In this document: piece after piece, positions 1 through 10,856 of the stretch
Numbering within the stretch: position 1 is the first letter of the stretch
Layout of the letters: every line of letters starts with the position of its first letter
DNA from: Tausonia pullulans
Lineage: Eukaryota; Basidiomycota; Tremellomycetes; Cystofilobasidiales; Mrakiaceae
Direction of reading: 5' to 3'
DNA: 64,000 nt
Assembly: GCA_951802195.1 (NCBI GenBank)
Contig: OX637625.1
Coordinates: 558,001-622,000 of the forward strand
Notes under the pieces: generated by a model
Database searches by the model: none
The model's input: the letters and a program-made list of their open reading frames with translations, nothing else
What the model was told of the DNA's origin: nothing
Made by a program: the position numbers and the translations under genes

Positions 1-1510
1 GCTGGAACGAAAGAAGCGATGACTTTAGTCGCAGGTCATCACATCAGAGACAAATGCGACTCACCGAGCCGAAGGACTTGGGAGCGTTCGCACCAGCCGC
101 ACCGAAGCGAGGAACGACTGTCGCGCCAACGGGAGGAGGCTCGTCCCCCCATGTCTCATCGTCGTTGATGTCCGACTTGGGTGCCGAGGCAGCAGGCTGA
201 GCGACGGGCGTGGCAGACTTGAAGCGATCCGCACCATACTCGACAGCTCGAGGCGCGGCAGAGGGATGGATGTGACTGGCAGACGAGGCGGTGGCCGAAG
301 GCTCGTCGTCCCCCCACGACTCGTCATCGTTCTTGGAGGGCACGCTCGTCGTCGGAGGCGTCCAGCGCTTGGCGGGGGCAGCCGCCGGCTTGCTGCCGAG
401 TCCAGGGAGCGCGGTCTTGACGGCCTGCTGGCGGTAGGCCGAGCCCTGGTGGAGGCAAGAGCCATTGAGCGTGCGTCAGCTGAGGGAACCGAGCGGCAGC
501 GCAAGAGGGGATCGCCGAAACGCACGCTCGACGTGAGCGCAGGCTTGGTTTCGCCAGCCTTAAGCGCGTTCATGTCGACCTTGATCGGCTGGTAGCTACT
601 GCCGACAGCGGCGATCTTCTCCGGCGCCCGAGGGGCCTCCTTGTGGACCGAGTACTTGGCTCCGCCGGCGTCGGCGAGACGCTTGCGGATGTGAGCGGGG
701 TCGACGTCGGCCTGTCGCAGCAGCGGGCGGGCGATGTGGTCAGCCCAGGTCTGAATGCACAGCGACGAACGACACAGGCTCACCTCGTTGCGGGCGTTGA
801 CCTGGATGTGGGCCTCCTTGAGGAAGCGGGCGACGGCCGTCGAGTGGGTGTGGAAGAGGCCCTTTTTGTTCTCGGGGACACCGTCTGCAGAAGGGTTGTG
901 TGCTGGATCAGTCGTCTCTCCAGAACATAAGCCGTGTTTGAATACATCTGATCTCACCTCCACACCAGTTCTATGGAGGAAGGAGGGACTTCGGTAAGTT
1001 CAGAGGGCCTGTGCGGACGGGTACGAGCGACGAGACTGTGCCATGTCGACAGAGAGGGAGCATGGCAACGCACGATCTGGATGAACTTGGGCAGCTCCGA
1101 GTTGGAGTCCATCACGCGGACGAACGCATACTGGATCCTGGAAGGGGCAGAGCGTATGAAGGGGAAGTCATCAGCGCGAGATGGACATGAGCGAAGTTGG
1201 AACTCGACGTACCGGCCGTCCTTGAACTCGTCGGCAAGCTCCTCGAGCCCGCCATCGCCGGTCGCCTGGACCTTGAGGTCGTTCCGGCCCTGGGCGTAGG
1301 TGCTGCACAAAGTGTCAGCGCCCGCGTTCCGAGCGAGCGAGCTAGAGAGAGGTGGCGTACAAGAGAGTCCAGTCACACGTCGGGTCGCCTGAGATGACCT
1401 GGTTCTTGGTCTCGAGGAGCTCGCGGTCTGAGGCGGCAGCTCCATCAGCACAGCGGAAGGAGGGCGCCAGAGGACTAGCGTGAGGACTGACCTGAAAGGT
1501 TGACATTCAT
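1..1510 (-). CDS. ABP1: ABP1/drebrin-like actin-binding protein, 3' end cut by the window
   Basis: Cortical actin-patch protein that binds F-actin through an N-terminal ADF-homology domain and helps activate Arp2/3 during endocytosis. I start it at the ATG at 1510 (MNVNLS), where a 19-base exon ends at 1492 and splices to an exon reading DRELLETKNQVISGDPTCDW. Further exons give the ADF-H core (GTGDGGLEEL-like stretch near 1210-1260, YAFVRVMDSNSELPKFI near 1090-1140, and ARFLKEAHIQVNARNEV near 775-835), then a KYSVHKEAP linker. Downstream are two acidic tryptophan motifs, NDDESWGDDE (about 305-335) and NDDETWGDE (about 140-170), which resemble the Arp2/3-binding acidic motifs of yeast Abp1. 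The SH3 domain expected at the C-terminus lies outside the window. The family call is firm from the ADF-H order; the inner exon borders between 343 and 640 are not settled. It is transcribed away from MIC10. Confidence 0.82.
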
Positions 1511-1859
1511 GGTGGTGGTTTGGAGGGAGGTGAGGAGGCGATGACGAGGAGCGCCGGGATGAGGGCTGGGCGGCCGCCGTCGCGAAGGGAGCAGGCCTCC
1601 GATGGCTGCTCCCCGCACGACAGTGGCTGTGGCAACGGATCAACAGAGATGGAAGGGACTGCACAGTCCTTGATCTCGAGAGGGATGTCGCTGTAGAAGG
1701 AAGCGAAGTTGGTCGGTCGTTAGGCGGTGGTGAGGTGATGGAGGGAGGATCATCGCCCGCTTGAGTCTCCGTCCTCTCAGCCGGACTGACGTTCTCTCTC
1801 TTCCCAACCATCGCCCCCTCCCCTCCCCTCCTTCTCGTCTCCTTTCAGCCTAGCCCGCC
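1511..1859. promoter_or_regulatory. Divergent promoter between ABP1 and MIC10
   Basis: These 349 bases separate the two start codons, which point away from each other, so both 5' leaders and core promoters must lie here. The MIC10 side (about 1800-1858) is pyrimidine-rich with a CTTTCAG-type stretch. I saw no clear TATA box. A shared promoter is inferred from the arrangement only. Confidence 0.5.
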
Positions 1860-2320
1860 ATGTCGACTCCCTCCGCTCCCGCCGGTCCCATCCCCTCCGA
1901 GGACATTGTCGCCAAGAAGGTGCAGCCTGCCCGTCGCTCGCGCCGTCGCCGTTCTCTCGGCTTCTTCTCGCTCGCCGCCTTGCTCGTCCGACCGAGGATG
2001 AGCCAACCCGACCGCTGCTGACCCGTCTCGTCCCCGCGCCCTTGCCCCCTCTCAGTTCGATGCTTGCGTGCGTGGTCTCTCTCAGCCTCCCAGCCTCGCG
2101 AACGTGGTCCGCCGCTGACAGGAGCCCTTCCCTCGTTCTCTGGCCCTCTTCCTTCCTCCAGATGGCCGACCTTGTCGTCAAGACCGGTATTGGATTCTCC
2201 GCTGGAGTCCTTGCCTCTGTCCTCCTCTTCAAGCGTGCGTGTCTCTGGGCCCTCAAGAGAGAGGCGGCGGCGGCGGCGGAAGGGGTCTCGCCTGCTCGTT
2301 CATCGGTCGACTGACGCACG

Positions 2321-2351
<31 letters not shown>

Positions 2352-2755
2352 TTGCTGCTCTCCCGTCTCGCTGCTTGTCCGGTCTCCAGGGAGGGCTTGG
2401 CCCGTGACCCTCGCCACCGGCTTTGGGGCAGGACAGGCCTGTACGTGGTGATAGAGACGAAGTGGTCGCCTGACGACCACTGCCTCCGGACTTGGCCGTG
2501 GTGGATTTGTTTCGTCTCTCTGACGCCCCTGCGCGCGCGCGTGTCTCTTCTTCTGCCTCTTCCTCTGCCTCTGCCCCTTCCCCCCCTGCACAGACCAGAA
2601 CTGCGACCGGTGGGTTCCGTCCCGGCTTGCCTGCCTCCCCCCGCCCTGCACGCCGCTCGCTCGCTGACTGGGGATGCTGGCCTCACAGATCGTTCAACCC
2701 CTACAACATCCCCGGCACCAAGATCCTCTCGCCGAGCAACGCCAAGCAGATCTAA
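1860..2755 (+). CDS. MIC10: MICOS complex subunit Mic10
   Basis: Small inner-mitochondrial-membrane protein that oligomerises to bend the membrane at cristae junctions. Six exons give 92 residues: 1860-1919, 2056-2067, 2162-2234, 2390-2440, 2594-2609 and 2689-2755. All junctions are GT-AG and the frame closes at TAA 2753-2755. The 12-base second exon supplies FDAC, giving KKFDACMADLVVKTG, which matches the family's KWDRCLSDxxVK signature. Two membrane segments follow with the family glycine motifs, GIGFSAG in the first and GFGAG in the second, joined by the positively charged KRR loop. Length agrees with the family (about 80-100 residues). An ATG at 2162 opens exon 3 and could mislead gene finders, but starting there would lose the N-terminal signature. 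The intron at 2235-2389 carries a (CT)14 run. Confidence 0.9.
2321..2348. repeat. (CT)14 microsatellite in MIC10 intron 3
   Basis: Fourteen uninterrupted CT units lie inside the intron between MIC10 exons 3 and 4, upstream of the acceptor at 2387-2389. Confidence 0.95.
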
Positions 2756-3397
2756 AGCGCGGCCTGAGGCCGGCGCGGGGGGGGTGGCGTGTTCAGGAGC
2801 GAGGAGGATTAGATATGAACTGTTTCCTTGTGCTCTCCATCGCCCCCGGCCCTGCCGCGAGAGAGCGCGCGAGCTGGAGGCGCGACGATGGCTGCTGGCC
2901 GGGCCCGCGCTCTCCCGCCGCCTGCCCTGCCGGTGGCTCGACGGGCGTGGGACGGGATGTGGAGGCCCGCGGACGCGGAGCCGGGCGGGCGGACGCGTCG
3001 AGGCAGAGAACGGCCAGAGGCGAGGCGGCGTGCCGGGCGAGAGCCTGCGGCGGGCGGGCAGGGTGCCAGGCATGCCTGCGCCGAGCGAACGAGCGGGGGC
3101 GCGGGAGGCAGCACGGGCGGGCCTGCCGCCTGGACGCCTCGTGCAGGAGTCGACGAGCTCGCACGCTAAATGGCCGGATGGGGAGCGGTGGATGCGAACG
3201 AGGCTAGGCCGACGGGGGGGCCCTGTCTCAGGTGTGCCGTTCTTGCCCCCCGAGCTCGTCGCCGCCCGCTTTCCCTCGCTCGCGCTCTCTGCCGCGTTCC
3301 TCTTTTCGTCGTCGGCCGCCCCCCCCAACCACATCTCCCTCCCTCGTCTTTCTTCTCCCATCCCCCCCCCCCCCCCGCCAAGTCCCCCCAGAACACT
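2756..3397. other. MIC10-UXS1 intergenic region
   Basis: Holds the MIC10 3' UTR and the UXS1 promoter and leader. The first half is extremely GC-rich and open in nearly every frame, which creates long chance reading frames on both strands. A run of 15 C lies at 3362-3376, just upstream of the UXS1 start. I see no gene here. Confidence 0.6.
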
Positions 3398-5455
3398 ATG
3401 CCCGCTGACAGCTACCCCGTCGGAAAGGACGGCAAGGAGGTCAGTCCCGTCCGCGCTCCCTCCGGCAGCCGCTCTGCTCCCCGCAGCGCCCGCCGTGCCT
3501 GCCCATCGTCGTCCGACGCGCTGACCGTCCGACGCTCTCGCACCCTCTCGCTGGGCTCTTCCGCGCGTCCTCCGTTCGCGCCAGATCGTCACCGTTGGAT
3601 CCGACAGGTTCGGCTTCAACTCGGTCGTCCCCATCAAGACGCTCCGCTCGCTCTACCTCGTGCGTCTCGCTCTGTCTGTGCTGGCGTCGGCCGCGTCCTG
3701 CGCTGGACTGCCGTGTTGACCGCGACGCGTTTCTCCCCCAGGCCAAGACCGCCGACGACCAGGAGGACCCCTACGCCTCGTCGTCGATCTACAAGTGAGC
3801 GCGTCTCTCGCTCGCGCACGCTCGCACGCACGCGCGCCTCGCGTCGGCGCATTTCGCTCGCGCTGAGACATCTCTCGTCTCCTCTCCTTGCCCTACAGCG
3901 AGAAGGACCACACCGTCTCCTTCTCGACCGTCGCTCGCTTCCCCCCGGTCAAGCTTCTCCCCAACGCTGAGCGCAAGCGCATCCTTGTCACCGGTGGTGC
4001 CGGGTGCGTGTCCACCCCCCTCTCTGGCGCTTCGCGTTGGTCACCCGACGCTGAACCCCCCCACCCCCCCCCCCCCCTCCTCCCCCCCCCTCCCCTCGCT
4101 CGCTTGCCTGGCATCTCACTCGCGCGCGCGCTCTCTCTCTCTCTTTATCTCTCTATGGCTTTGTGCTCCTCCAGATTCGTCGGATCCCACCTCGTTGACC
4201 GCCTCATGCTCCTCGGCCACGAGGTCACGGTCGTCGACAACTTCTTCACCGGATCCCGCACCACTGTGCGTCGCCGTTCTCCCTCCCCTCCCGCATCGTT
4301 CGCTTTGCCCCGCGGCGCGTCGCCGAACGCTTAACTTTGTTCTTCTTCCTTAGGTCTCCCACTGGGTCGGCCACCCCAACTTCGAGCTCGTCCGCCACGA
4401 TGTCGTTGAGCCCTTCATGATTGAGGTCGACCGTGAGTTGTGTCCACGTCGCTCGCTGGTCTGTTTGCTCTCTTGAACCTTAGTCCTGACCCGTCCTCGT
4501 CCTCCTCCTCCTCCTCCTCCCCCGGCGGCTCTCCCCTTTTCCCCTCCCCCTCAGAGATCTACCACCTCGCCTGCCCGGCTTCGCCCCCTCACTACCAGTA
4601 CAACGCCGTCAAGACGATCAAGACGTCCTTCCTCGGCACGCTCAACATGCTCGGTCTCGCCAAGCGCGTCAAGGCTCGCTTCCTCATCTCCTCCACCTCG
4701 GAGGTCTACGGTGACCCGGAGGTCCACCCCCAGCCGGAGGACTACTGGGGTCACGTCAACCCGATCGGTCCCCGTGCTTGCTACGACGAGGGCAAGCGCG
4801 TCGCCGAGACGCTCACGTACGGCTTCATGCGCCAGGACAACGTCGAGGTCCGCGTCGCGCGTATCTTCAACACGTGGGTAGCCCGGCCCGTCTTTGGCTT
4901 TTGCTTGCCGCCGCCGCCCTCCTTCCCCCCTCCCCCGGGGGGGGGGGGCGCTTGTGTTCCATCTGGCTGACCCACACGCTTGCTTTGATTCCTTGCAGCT
5001 TCGGCCCCCGCATGAACCCCTACGACGGCCGTGTCGTCTCGCAGTTCATCATGCAGGCCCTCAAGGGCGAGGACATGACCGTCTACGGTGACGGTCTCCA
5101 GACCCGTTCGTTCCAGTACGTCCACGACCTCGTCGACGGTCTCATCAACCTCATGAACTCGGACGAGACCCGCCCGGTCAACATCGGTAACCCGGACGAG
5201 TTCACCATCCTCGAGTTCGCCGAGGCCGTCCGCGAGGTCGTCGAGAAGGTCCAGAAGGAGAAGGGTGTCGTCAACGCCAAGCGCGTCGGCATCGTCCACA
5301 AGGAGATCCCCACGGACGACCCGATGCGTCGTCGCCCGGACACCACGAGGGCCCAGGCCGAGCTCAAGTGGCAGCCCAGGTTCACCGTCCTCGCGGGTGT
5401 CGAGGAGATGGTCAGGTACTACGACGCTCAGCTTCGCGCGGGTATCATCGCTTGA
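3398..5455 (+). CDS. UXS1: UDP-glucuronate decarboxylase (UDP-xylose synthase)
   Basis: NAD-dependent short-chain dehydrogenase that converts UDP-glucuronate to UDP-xylose, the donor for xylose in fungal glycans. Eight exons give 406 residues: 3398-3439, 3585-3659, 3742-3794, 3899-4003, 4175-4265, 4354-4432, 4555-4873 and 4999-5455, all GT-AG and in frame. The nucleotide-binding motif GGAGFVGSHL spans the exon 4/5 junction. It is followed by VVDNFFTG, the catalytic-region [10 protein letters not shown], the YxxxK pair in [11 protein letters not shown], and the family's [16 protein letters not shown] and [13 protein letters not shown] blocks. The roughly 100-residue N-terminus ahead of the Rossmann fold is not conserved in my memory of the family. 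The enzyme looks complete with no missing key residue. The last exon is long and strongly biased to C/G-ending codons, suggesting good expression. Confidence 0.95.
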
Positions 5456-8400
5456 GTGAGAGCGAGCGACAGCGCCGCGCTTGGACCTTGGCTCTCCTTT
5501 CTCTCTCTCTCTCTCTCTAGACTTTGGTTTTGTTTTGTTTTTCCTTTCCCCTTTTTTTTCCTTTTTTTTATATCGTTCCTCCTCTCTCTACCTCTTCTGA
5601 TTTTGGGATCACTCTTTTTTTTTTTTTTTTTTTTTCCTTTGCCTCTCTCAACACCTGCCTTGCCTGCCTGGCTGGCGGTGGGTGAACAATGGCATGTTCC
5701 CTCATTGCGGTGGATCAGAAACGTCCAGAGAGCTGCTAAAAATGACAGCGCGACGAGCTCCGAGCACCCGACAGAGCGACGGTCTCCGGCTCCCGATGAT
5801 CTGAAGAGGCATATGGATGGGTAAGGGAAGGTGGGCACCTCGATGGACGAGGCACCAGCCTGGAAAACAGACGTTCGCAAGATACAGCAGACATGGCGAG
5901 AGATACTTCAGGCAAGGTTGAAACCAGCAAGTCAGCCTTCAGGAGGAGAAGTCTCGGAAAGTCGGGAGGGACGGATCCATCGACTCTCCCTTCTAACCGA
6001 GATGGTTTGAATTTTCATTTTCTGAGCTGAACGGTTCATTCACGCTTCAGAAAGTCTGGGGCACCGATCGGCTGTCGAGCTCCCTTGCGTCGCGTCGGGT
6101 CCACTGCTTTCACCGACCAGCGACGTTAATGAGATGGCCGCTCTCTGACTGCTTAGCGTCGGAAACTTTCTTTAGAAATACCCTCAAGGGGACTCCCCCA
6201 TCTCGCCGCACTCCCTCAATGAGGGGGGGGGGGGGGGGGGAGGTTGCGGAATGGAGAGCTGTGGTTCCTAGTAAGTAACCGCTGCACCTCGAGGCTTTTC
6301 CCCGGTGGCGGTTGTCGAGTCTCCATTTTGCTCCCGAATGCCCCAATGTCTGCTCGTTCATTCGGCCCCAACTCTCAAGACATGAGCATGCAAATATCAG
6401 GATGCATGCTTGCCTTGCTCGACACTCGCGTAGCGATCACTTTCTCACGTTCGACGTATGAGGTCAACTGAATCTCACCGAGAGAAGCACAAGCCGAAGG
6501 GTGGAATTGCTCGCGGCCCTGCGCCACGTGCCAGTTGAGCTAGTTGACCGGACCTCGCAGGCATTCGCGATTTCGCGCGTGTGCGAGATGAAGCAAGCCG
6601 GGTGTCCCGCCGCCTCCTACTGGAGGCGATAAAGCCCCGAGGGAGGGCAGAGGGCAAGATGCAGAACGTCCGTGATAATCGCTCGTTTGCTGACCCCAAG
6701 CTCAAAATGAACTGGTTGTTCCTTCATGTCCCGTTGAAGTCGTTGAGGCCCTTACCGCCGCACCCCGCCCGCTTGAACGACTCTCCTCGGCTTTTCGCAT
6801 GGCCACTCGAGCCCTTCCTTCCCCTTGTTGGCTGACAGCAAGATGCAAGGGACCCCCGGCCTGACCCTCGTGCTGACAACTCTTCGCACGCGTCTCAGCC
6901 TTCTCTCCCTTCGCCATCCTTCCCTTTTGAATCCGCACAAATGGATGAGAGGCGTGGACGAGGTGAAGCGCAGTCCCGTCCGTTTGCCCGGGCCAGCCAA
7001 CCTTCGCTCGACGAGACTCTCTCACTCGCTTTCTCCACTCTCTTCTCTCCAACGTCCAGCTCCCATCCAACCATCCAACGCCGGCATCTGCACCCGTCTG
7101 CGTATATACATCCTTGTCACGCGATAGTTATTTTACCTGGCGAGCCTTTCCCGTTCCCCCCTTTCCCCCTGCCCTCCCCTCTCTCCCCAAGTCGAATAGC
7201 TTCCACTGCCTCAGACCCTCTCTCTTTTCCTTTATCTCTCTCTGTCTCCCGCGGGCTTCAGTACGCCTCGGTTTAAGAAAGGTCGTCGTCGTCGTCGCCT
7301 GTTGCGATTTATTTCCCTACCTACGCCCACCCACGCAAGGCCCCCTTCCCTCCCCTCCTCTCCCTCCTCTCGTCTCTCATTCCCCGCCCTCCCCCCACCC
7401 GCCCCCGTCAGCAGCGTCAAAGTACTGCGAGACCTTGCTAGGGGTGTGATCTGTTCTTTGCCCACTTCCCGTTTCTTGTTCACACATATCGTAACAAGAG
7501 ACATAACACCGCTCGCCTTACGCCTTCGGTCTTCCCTCGATCTTCCTCTCTCCTTCCCTCTCCTTCCCTGTCCTCATTTGTTCGCCCGCGCGTACCGGTG
7601 GTCGTCTAATCTTCCCTCATCCATCTCAAATACGCGTGCGTGACGCCAGGTAAGCTCAAACCCGCCTCTCCCGCACTCGTTCCCGCCAAGTCCCCCTACC
7701 CTAGCCTCCTTCTGTACCCACGGGTGTGTCTATTTCCCTCGGCTACTCCAAAAGACGGACAGAGAGTGATGGCCGTCCGTCCGCCCGAAACGTCGTCATT
7801 TCCGATCTCCCTTGTCTCGCTTCACCTCGCCTCAGTAGTTGGCTCCGCCCACATTCCTACCCCATCCCCTCTCTCTTTGGCTCAGCGATCTCCCCTCCTT
7901 CTCTCTCCTTCTGCCTTCAATCCACCACCATCCTTTCAGCTCGCGCGCGCTTGTGAAACGGGTGTTGAGAACCATCTCTCTTCTCTTTCCCTACCCTTCC
8001 CCCCTCCCCCCCCCCCCCTTCCCTCTCGCTCTGTCCTTCCGTTCATCCCTATCCATCAGCCAGGCTTCTTTGCCGCCCACCTCAGACATAATCAACCGGA
8101 CCTCGCGCTAGCACTTGGCACGTCGTCGTCGATCCTCCTTCCACCCTCTCGCTCCTACGGCCCCCCCCCCCCCCCTTCGCTTCCTTTCCTCTGTCAGCCT
8201 CATTCTGACCCACGCGCGCGCGCCTCACGTCGTACGTTCCCCTCGGCCGCAAACCCTCCATCTGTCGAAAGCCTTTGGCCTAACGTCTCTATCCCCACCA
8301 CCCATCATCTTAGTCCATTATTTCATCCAACATCCGCTGCCCTCGCTCGGCCCGGGACCTCATTTGCTAGCTGTCACCGCTCGCCCCCTCCCTCCACTTC

Positions 8401-8637
8401 TTTTCCATCCATCCGCCCACCCTCTCGCCTCCCCTGAGGCGTTGCGTCTCCCCCCCCCCCTTCCTCGTATCGCCGCCCATCGTCCCGTAAACTTGAATGC
8501 TCGCACACCCTCCTCACCATCGCGCCGCCCCGCCTCCTTCTCATTCTTCCGTCCTGTCGTCCTACACTCCCGCCCATCCTCCTTACTCGCACCTATCGCC
8601 GCCGCCGCTGCTGGTGCCTCCACCTGCCGCCACCCGC
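5456..8637. other. 3.2-kb gene-free region with homopolymers and a pyrimidine-rich leader
   Basis: Begins with the UXS1 3' UTR, which is T-rich and contains a run of 21 T at 5615-5635. A run of 18 G lies at 6223-6240. From about 7000 to 8637 the plus strand is strongly C/T-biased with repeated short ATG frames, consistent with a long promoter and leader of the coiled-coil gene at 8638. Open frames here lack conserved motifs and are explained by composition. I recognise no gene between 5456 and 8637. Confidence 0.55.
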
Positions 8638-10391
8638 ATGCCCTCCGTCCTGCAGTCTAGTCAAGCACCCTCACCCGCGGTCCGGAAGCCGTCCGGCGGT
8701 CCACCTTCAATGAGTTCCGCACCTGTAGCGTCTGCCGCTGCTACTCCCAGTGGAGTGAAGTTGCCTTCTCCAGCAACCATTGGCTCGACGGTGCGATTTC
8801 TTCTCCTTTTCCTTGTGTCCCCTCTCTGCCCATCGCCTTCGTGGCTGACAAACAGACCCCCTCCGCCACGCGCGCGCGCAGTCGACCTTCAAGCACCCCC
8901 ACCCTCACCTCCACCCTCAACACCAGCCGCCACCGCCTTACCACCCCCACCACCCTGCTAGCTCACCGCAACCCCCTGGACCTGCCCCACAACAACACCC
9001 TCACCACCAGCAGGCCTACGGCTCCCACCACCCGCCGCCGCCGCCGCAGCACCCTCATTCTCACCCTCACCCTCCCTTCTCCTCTTCGGCGGCCCTCGAG
9101 TACACCGCTTCGGACGTCCAGCGGGCGCTGGCCGAACAGGCCGAGGCAAACGAGCATCGCGCGAGGCATGACGCGTGGATCATCCATGATCTCCGGCAAG
9201 CGCTCGATGCGGAGAGGGCGCAGGTTCGTTGCCAGTCATTGCGACACGACGCCCTCTCATTTGTTAACCCGTCTTTTTTTCTTCTTTTTTTTTTTTTCTT
9301 CTTCTTCCTTCTTCTTCTTCTTGCCGTCGGCTCTCATACAGCGCGCCTCTCAGCCTCCCCCGCCAGACCTAGTGCGCGATTTGGCGGCGATGCAGGAGCA
9401 GCTGAGGCACACCTCGGCGTTCGCGGACCAGTGGCGCGTGAGGGGCGCTCAGCTCGAGGAGGTCGTCCGGGAGAAGGAGAAACTGATCAAGCGGGTGGGT
9501 TCTGGAGACGAAAGGAGGCGTGTCTGGGGTTCGTTGCTGATCTTCAGGCGAGCCACACAGAGAGAGGAGGAGAACGTCAAGCTCCTCAGGGAGCTCGCGA
9601 CCGCCAAGCTCTTGCCGATGGACCTCGAGCTCTCGCATCGCACTGCCCAGGCAGAGGTAGATCCCTTGTTCGCCCGTCTTGCTTCCGACGGCTCAAGCTG
9701 AGTCTTGAGTCTCACCCCCACAGCTGGCCGCGAGTGAACGCGCTCACGCCAGAACGCGGATCGACCTCGAGGCTGTAAACCGAATGTTAACGACCGAGGT
9801 TCGAATGCCCCTCTCCCCTCACCCCACTTCTTCTTCCTTCAACATCCGCTGACAACTTTGACAGCTCGAGGTGGCCCGCGCAGACCTCGTTGCCGCACTC
9901 CAGGGGATCAAGGCCATCCAAGGCGCGATGGAAAGCTGGCGCAGGATGGCCGCCGCTGTCGCACCTGCTCCTACTCCGGCTCCGGCCGCAGCTCCTCCTC
10001 CTTCGACGACCACCGCTCCTGCCACGCCTATCAAGGACGCCATGGACGTGGACGACAAGGATGTCGACATGGGTGACGAGCCGGTCGCGGCTGGAGGGGG
10101 CAGTGGCGAGCCGACGCCTGCGCCGACGCCGACGCCGACGAGGCCGTTGACTGCGGCGGAGAGGGCGGCCGAAGCAGTCTCGCTGAGGCAGACTCAATTG
10201 GTGGAGGACTTGATGGCGAAGGTTGAGGCGGCCAAGCGGGCGGCTGCCGGCGGCGGGGATGATGGGACCCTGAGGGTGCGCGATCTCGGTCGCTTGCTCT
10301 CGACTTGGCGCGCGCGAGCTGACCAAACCCCCTCTCACCCTTCTCCCAGGGTGGCGTCGAGCGGAGGGGTGACCGGGCATTCTACGTATAA
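8638..10391 (+). CDS. Coiled-coil protein of unknown function, paralogue A (His/Pro-rich N-terminus)
   Basis: I do not recognise this family. Seven exons, all phase 0 and GT-AG, give 423 residues: 8638-8790, 8882-9223, 9342-9494, 9561-9656, 9724-9798, 9865-10275 and 10350-10391. Residues about 52-125 are rich in His and Pro. From about 125 the protein is charged and probably helical, with blocks RARHDAWIIHDLRQALDAER, LRHTSAFADQWRVRGAQLEE, EENVKLLRELATAKLLP and LVEDLMAKVEAAK. An Ala/Pro/Thr-rich insert sits in exon 6. The last exon encodes GGVERRGDRAFYV. No signal peptide or membrane segment is visible, so a cytoplasmic or nuclear scaffold role is only a guess. A second copy at 15546-17279 has matching introns. 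An in-frame upstream ATG at 8497 could add 47 low-complexity residues; I prefer 8638 because the extension is compositionally like the leader. Confidence 0.75.
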
Positions 10392-10856
10392 TGGGTTTCG
10401 ATTCATGACCTCATGATGATTGATTGTTCTCTCTTGCCTCTCTCGTGATGGCGGTTGATCACCTCTCTCTCGCCACTTGCCGGGGGGCGTTCTTTGAGGG
10501 GGTGGCGGCGGGTGCTGCGAGACAGAGAGACTTGTATCTACCGCTTGATATCGGCCAGCTGTCCTTGGCATACCTTGGTCGAACGCAAGCGGAGAGAGAC
10601 ATGCAGGTGGTGGCGGTGGCTGAGAAGGCAGGCCTCCTTAGGTCCAGAGTTGCGCCTGCGGACCGCGCATTCCCCCCCCCCTTCCCTCTCTCTGCCTGCC
10701 TGCTGCCAGCGCGTTCACGACGGGAAGGCCGCGTCCCTCGCCTGGGCCTCCTCGCTCGCGTCCCGCCCGTCTCATGGCTCTCTTCTCCACCGCCCACCAC
10801 TCTCCCCCTCTCCGTCCACTCGCCTCATCTCCCCCTCTCATCCCCTCCCTCTCGCC
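10392..10856. other. Intergenic region upstream of PMT4
   Basis: Holds the 3' UTR of paralogue A and the PMT4 promoter. The last 100 bases before the start at 10857 are C/T-rich. No gene seen. Confidence 0.5.

Noticed and set aside
61-963. 300-codon minus-strand frame read as one protein
   Set aside because: It is a read-through of ABP1 exons and introns; the second half switches to a shadow frame of the exon that carries the acidic motifs.
2064-3637. Very long open frames on both strands (486 codons on plus, 445 on minus) over MIC10 and the UXS1 promoter
   Set aside because: Their Arg/Pro/Ala-rich products reflect GC-rich DNA without stops; they cross spliced exons of MIC10 and UXS1 and have no domain.
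5428-5880. 150-codon minus-strand frame after UXS1
   Set aside because: Composed largely of the complement of the T-rich UXS1 3' region (poly-Lys), without conserved sequence.
9790-9812. tRNA B-box-like GGTTCGAATGCC
   Set aside because: It spans the exon 5 donor of coiled-coil gene A and no A box or acceptor stem is present.
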